A DNA stretch of 64,000 bases from Caballeronia pedi (GTDB lineage Bacteria; Pseudomonadota; Gammaproteobacteria; Burkholderiales; Burkholderiaceae), in contig NZ_FCOE02000012.1 in the NCBI RefSeq assembly GCF_001544915.2, positions 62,001 through 126,000 on the forward strand. Direction: 5' to 3'. The notes below the pieces were generated by a model. That model did not search any database and had not been told where the DNA came from. It worked only from the letters and a program-made list of their open reading frames with translations. Both the position numbers and the translations under genes were made by a program. Position 1 is the stretch's first letter. Each line of letters begins with the position of its first letter. Below, piece by piece: positions 61,441 to 64,000 of the stretch.

Positions 61441-62784
61441 TTAATGTGTAGCGCTACGTTCGAGGGCCGTGCCTCTGGTTTCCCGCGACGTCGCGATCAT
61501 GAGGAAGGAGAGCAGGTTCAGCGAGCCGCAGACCGCCACGATCGCCCACGGTGAACCATGAAAGGCGTTGAGCAGCGCCACGGCGACGATCGGCATCGGC
61601 CCGCCGGTGAGCAGGTTGGCGCCCGAATAAGACAGCGCGGACCCCGTGTAACGCGCCTCGGTCGGGAAGGACTCGGCGAACCACACGGGCTGGATGCCGC
61701 TCTGGAACTGCGTGAAGCCGAGGAAGGCGCCCATCACGGCCATCGTCATGACGACCGAGTGCTGGTTAAGGATCGGAAAGTAGATCAGGCAGCAGATCAG
61801 CGTGCAGAACGAGCCGATCAGCAGTGCGCCCTTACGCCCGATCCGGTCGCTCAGATAGCCGCCTGCCAGCGCGCCGACGATGGCGCAGACATTGGCGACC
61901 ATCAACAGCATGAAGCCGGTCTGTTTGGGCACGCCGAGGTTCTTGGTCAGATAGCTGAGCGAGAACACCACGATCAGGTAGAACAGCGCCGCCGGGCCGC
62001 AGAAGAACAGCGTCAGGCGCAGCGCGGTGCGCCAGTGAAACTTGAAGACGATGCCGAGCGGGTTCGCTGCGCGCGCGCCTTCGCCTTTCTTCTTGAGCGC
62101 CTCGAAGGCCGGCGTCTCGCTGACTTTCATGCGGATATAGATGCCCAGCAGCACGAGCACGAAGCTCGCGAGGAACGGGATTCTCCATCCGAACGATTCG
62201 AAATCGTCGGCCGACAGCAGACCGGACAACGCAAAGAGGGCGAAATTGGCGAGGATCTGGCTGAGCGGCGAGCAGATGCCGAGCAGGCCCGAATACAGCC
62301 CGCGTTTCGTCGCGGACGCGTGTTCGACCGCCATCAGTTGCGCGCCCGTCGATTCCCCGCCGAGCGCGAAGCCCTGAATGATGCGCAGCGAGACTAGTAA
62401 CGTCGGCGCAAGAATACCGACTTGCTGGTACGTGGGAAGCAGCCCCATCAGGAACGACGACGCGCCCATCACCGAGACCGTAACGAGCATCAGGTTGCGG
62501 CGTCCCCAGCGGTCGCCGAGCATGCCGCAGATCACCGCGCCGAGCGGACGAGCGGCGAGCCCCGCCCAAAAACTCGCCAGCGACGCGAGCAGCGAGGCGG
62601 TCGGATCGAGCGACGGAAAGAACAGCTTCGGGAAAATCGTGGCAGCGACGACGCCGTACAACGCGAAGTCGAACCATTCCAGCGCGGTGCCGACGGTGGC
62701 GCCCGCCACCGCGCGACGCGCCATCTGGTGAGCCTGTGCGGATCGTTCGCCCGCGGCAAGGTTTGGGTCAGCGATGACTGACAT
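61441..62784 (-). CDS. MHS-family MFS transporter
   Basis: A 447-residue permease. The ATG at 62784 (MSVIADPNLAAGER) has AGGAG upstream. MHS signature TVGTALEWFDFALYGVVAAT, loop motif GMLGDRWGRRNLML, LRIIQGFALGGESTGAQLM. It is cotranscribed with the AroQ-like gene and divergent from an IclR regulator. A substrate such as quinate, shikimate or protocatechuate-like acids would fit, as for ShiA and PcaK-type importers. Confidence 0.91.
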   Translation of the reverse strand: MSVIADPNLAAGERSAQAHQMARRAVAGATVGTALEWFDFALYGVVAATIFPKLFFPSLDPTASLLASLASFWAGLAARPLGAVICGMLGDRWGRRNLMLVTVSVMGASSFLMGLLPTYQQVGILAPTLLVSLRIIQGFALGGESTGAQLMAVEHASATKRGLYSGLLGICSPLSQILANFALFALSGLLSADDFESFGWRIPFLASFVLVLLGIYIRMKVSETPAFEALKKKGEGARAANPLGIVFKFHWRTALRLTLFFCGPAALFYLIVVFSLSYLTKNLGVPKQTGFMLLMVANVCAIVGALAGGYLSDRIGRKGALLIGSFCTLICCLIYFPILNQHSVVMTMAVMGAFLGFTQFQSGIQPVWFAESFPTEARYTGSALSYSGANLLTGGPMPIVAVALLNAFHGSPWAIVAVCGSLNLLSFLMIATSRETRGTALERSATH

Positions 62785-62885
62785 GGGTGTCTCCTGGATC
62801 TCGGTATGTCGTAACGTTCGCGTCTTTTGGCGAACAGATGCTATTGTTTGCGCTCCGAACGCATGGCGTTCCGCACCGGAACTGC

Positions 62886-62902
62886 ATTTCATATCATGAA
62901 AT
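62886..62902. promoter_or_regulatory. Inverted repeat before the IclR gene
   Basis: ATTTCAT-ATC-ATGAAAT, a perfect 7-bp inverted repeat with a 3-nt centre, ending 10 nt before the IclR ATG in the divergent region with the MHS permease. It is a candidate IclR operator. Confidence 0.45.
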
Positions 62903-62912
62903 TAGATCGATC

Positions 62913-63698
62913 ATGTCGCTCAAGAATGGCTTGAGAATGCTCGATTTCCTCGCGTCTCAGGGTGAAGGCGCGGGACTGGTCGAAATCGCGGATGCCTTGG
63001 GCATTCCGCGCAGCTCGTGCCATCGTGTGCTCGCCGAGCTCGTCGAGAGCGGTTACGTGAGGCAATTGACCGATCACAGCCGCTACATCCTGACGATGCG
63101 CATGACGTCCAACGGCCTGGAATTCTTGAGTCTGACCGGCCTCGCGGATATCGCCCAGCCGATCATCGAACGCGTCGCGGCGCGCACGGGCGAGCTGGCG
63201 CGGCTGTCGCTGGTCGACGGTGAAGCGATCATCTGGGTGGGCAAGGCGGACGGACAGCGCACCGGCTTTCGTTACGATCCCGACATGGGCCAGGCGGCAC
63301 GGCTTTCCTGCACATCGACCGGACACGCGTGGCTCATGACGATGACCGATGAACAAGCGGCCGCGCTCGTCCTGAAGCAGGGCTTCGGACAGCCGAACGA
63401 GTTCGGCCCCAATGCGCCGACGACACTAAAGGCACTGCTGGGTTTCCTGCACGCCGCGCGTGTACGCGGCTACGCGATGATCGACGAGGTCTTTGCGCCG
63501 CGCATGGCGGCGGTCGCGACGCCGGTTGTCAGCGGCTCGCGTTGTGTCGGCGTCATCAGCCTGGCGGGTCCGCGTGCGCGGCTGACGGTCGAGAAGATTC
63601 ACGCGTACTCGGTTCTCCTGCGAGAGGCGGCCAATGAGCTGGCCCAGCTGAGCAACGTGGCCGGCTTCCCGAGTCGGCCGCCGCTCGGCAAGGGATGA
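62913..63698 (+). CDS. IclR-family transcriptional regulator
   Basis: A 261-residue regulator. The HTH region is LKNGLRMLDFLASQGEG, LVEIADALGIPRSSCHRVLAELVESG. The C-terminal effector domain has LSLVDGEAIIWVGKADG, RLSCTSTGHAWLM and the closing GVISLAGPRARLT. The ATG at 62913 is the minimal start that keeps the domain; it lacks a Shine-Dalgarno, and an ATG at 62838 is possible. It is divergent from the permease/AroQ-like operon, whose substrate it probably senses. Confidence 0.9.
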   Translation: MSLKNGLRMLDFLASQGEGAGLVEIADALGIPRSSCHRVLAELVESGYVRQLTDHSRYILTMRMTSNGLEFLSLTGLADIAQPIIERVAARTGELARLSLVDGEAIIWVGKADGQRTGFRYDPDMGQAARLSCTSTGHAWLMTMTDEQAAALVLKQGFGQPNEFGPNAPTTLKALLGFLHAARVRGYAMIDEVFAPRMAAVATPVVSGSRCVGVISLAGPRARLTVEKIHAYSVLLREAANELAQLSNVAGFPSRPPLGKG

Positions 63699-63795
63699 GC
63701 CGAAGGAGCAACAGCCGTTCGCAATGCTCGGTGCTCCGTCTTGAAGATGCCCTCGACAAGCCACCAGCGCACCTTCTCAACAGACAGCACACCGT

Positions 63796-64000
63796 CTACG
63801 CGCCCATCCAGCTCACATGCGCGCTTACCACGCGCCAGCCGTCCGGCATCTTCACCCACGTCTGGCTCTGTCTGCCGATGCGCGGTTCGCCATCGCGCCG
63901 GAACTCGATATTGGCGACGGCGAAAGCGTCGCCGTATGTCGTCACGACGCGCGCCGTGATCAATCGCGCGAGGCCCTGGCCGGGCCGCGCGGCGCGAAAC
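63796..64000 (-). CDS. AtzH-like (DUF3225) protein, 3' part only
   Basis: The minus strand reads FRAARPGQGLARLITARVVT, then FAVANIEFRRDGE, GRQSQTWVKMPDGWRVV and SAHVSWMGA before a TAG at 63796-63798. This matches the C-terminal half of AtzH/DUF3225 NTF2-like proteins, which usually accompany amidase or allophanate hydrolase genes. The start lies beyond the window. The 97 bases between it and the IclR stop show no gene. Confidence 0.72.
   Translation of the reverse strand, partial: FRAARPGQGLARLITARVVTTYGDAFAVANIEFRRDGEPRIGRQSQTWVKMPDGWRVVSAHVSWMGA

Noticed and set aside
62902-62913. Third possible LacI-type site (TTAGATCGATCA)
   Set aside because: Only one arm matches, it sits in an unrelated IclR/MHS region, and GATCGATC is a frequent sequence at this base composition.

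Overview
The window is dense, high-GC DNA with short intergenic gaps. It looks like a chromosome or chromid segment from a Burkholderiaceae-type betaproteobacterium, Caballeronia/Paraburkholderia-like. The basis is codon use and family content: TRAP, MHS and ACS transporters, CaiB/BaiF and family I CoA-transferases, phosphoketolase next to a CBS-BON protein, a DUF3300/DUF2950 pair and a nic cluster. The genus is an inference. I saw no rRNA, tRNA, CRISPR array, integrase, transposase or phage gene. Most of the window is metabolic accessory content arranged as small catabolic modules, each with its own regulator and usually its own transporter.

Layout. 1-4230: a TonB-dependent siderophore receptor whose 5' end lies outside the window, then a QseB/PmrA-like response regulator and its histidine kinase. 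4485-8149: a beta-helix lipoprotein and the DUF2950/DUF3300 pair. 8169-11603: phosphoketolase divergent from a CBS-BON protein. 11694-17034: a LysR regulator divergent from acyl-CoA dehydrogenase, CaiB/BaiF CoA-transferase and an MHS permease. 17159-18877: three tandem paralogous small secreted proteins.

18891-30441 (minus strand): catabolic module A. It holds enoyl-CoA hydratase, family I CoA-transferase, acyl-CoA dehydrogenase, MaoC, aldo/keto reductase, SDR and a DctPQM TRAP transporter, with a LacI regulator, a Gfo/Idh/MocA dehydrogenase and a TetR regulator upstream. A 15-bp operator-like sequence occurs before both the TRAP genes and the Gfo/Idh gene. 30770-38113 (plus strand): catabolic module B, with a second enoyl-CoA hydratase, MHS permease, CoA-transferase and MaoC set combined with an AroE-like dehydrogenase, a DUF993 aldolase-like protein and a xylose-isomerase-like TIM barrel. 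The substrates of A and B cannot be read from the sequence. Module B is the best candidate here for an undescribed pathway.

38116-48597: mixed genes, namely an NTF2-like secreted protein, RhlE-type helicase, a ribbon-helix-helix-like protein with a perfect inverted repeat before its gene, a lone PstS, Nudix, glycogen phosphorylase, CHAD protein, a decayed transporter/LysR pair, and a TAXI-type binding protein without a permease. 48701-60974: an essentially complete aerobic nicotinate degradation cluster (nicT, nicR, a large molybdenum subunit, nicF, nicX, nicD, nicE, then divergent nicC, nicA and a cytochrome subunit), tied together by four copies of an AGCGTRTACGCT palindrome. The hydroxylase is split: one gene carries an intact Mo domain, the other a degenerate Mo domain fused to three heme c motifs. 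60990-63698: a divergent AroQ-like protein and an MHS permease opposite an IclR regulator. The window ends inside an AtzH-like gene on the minus strand.
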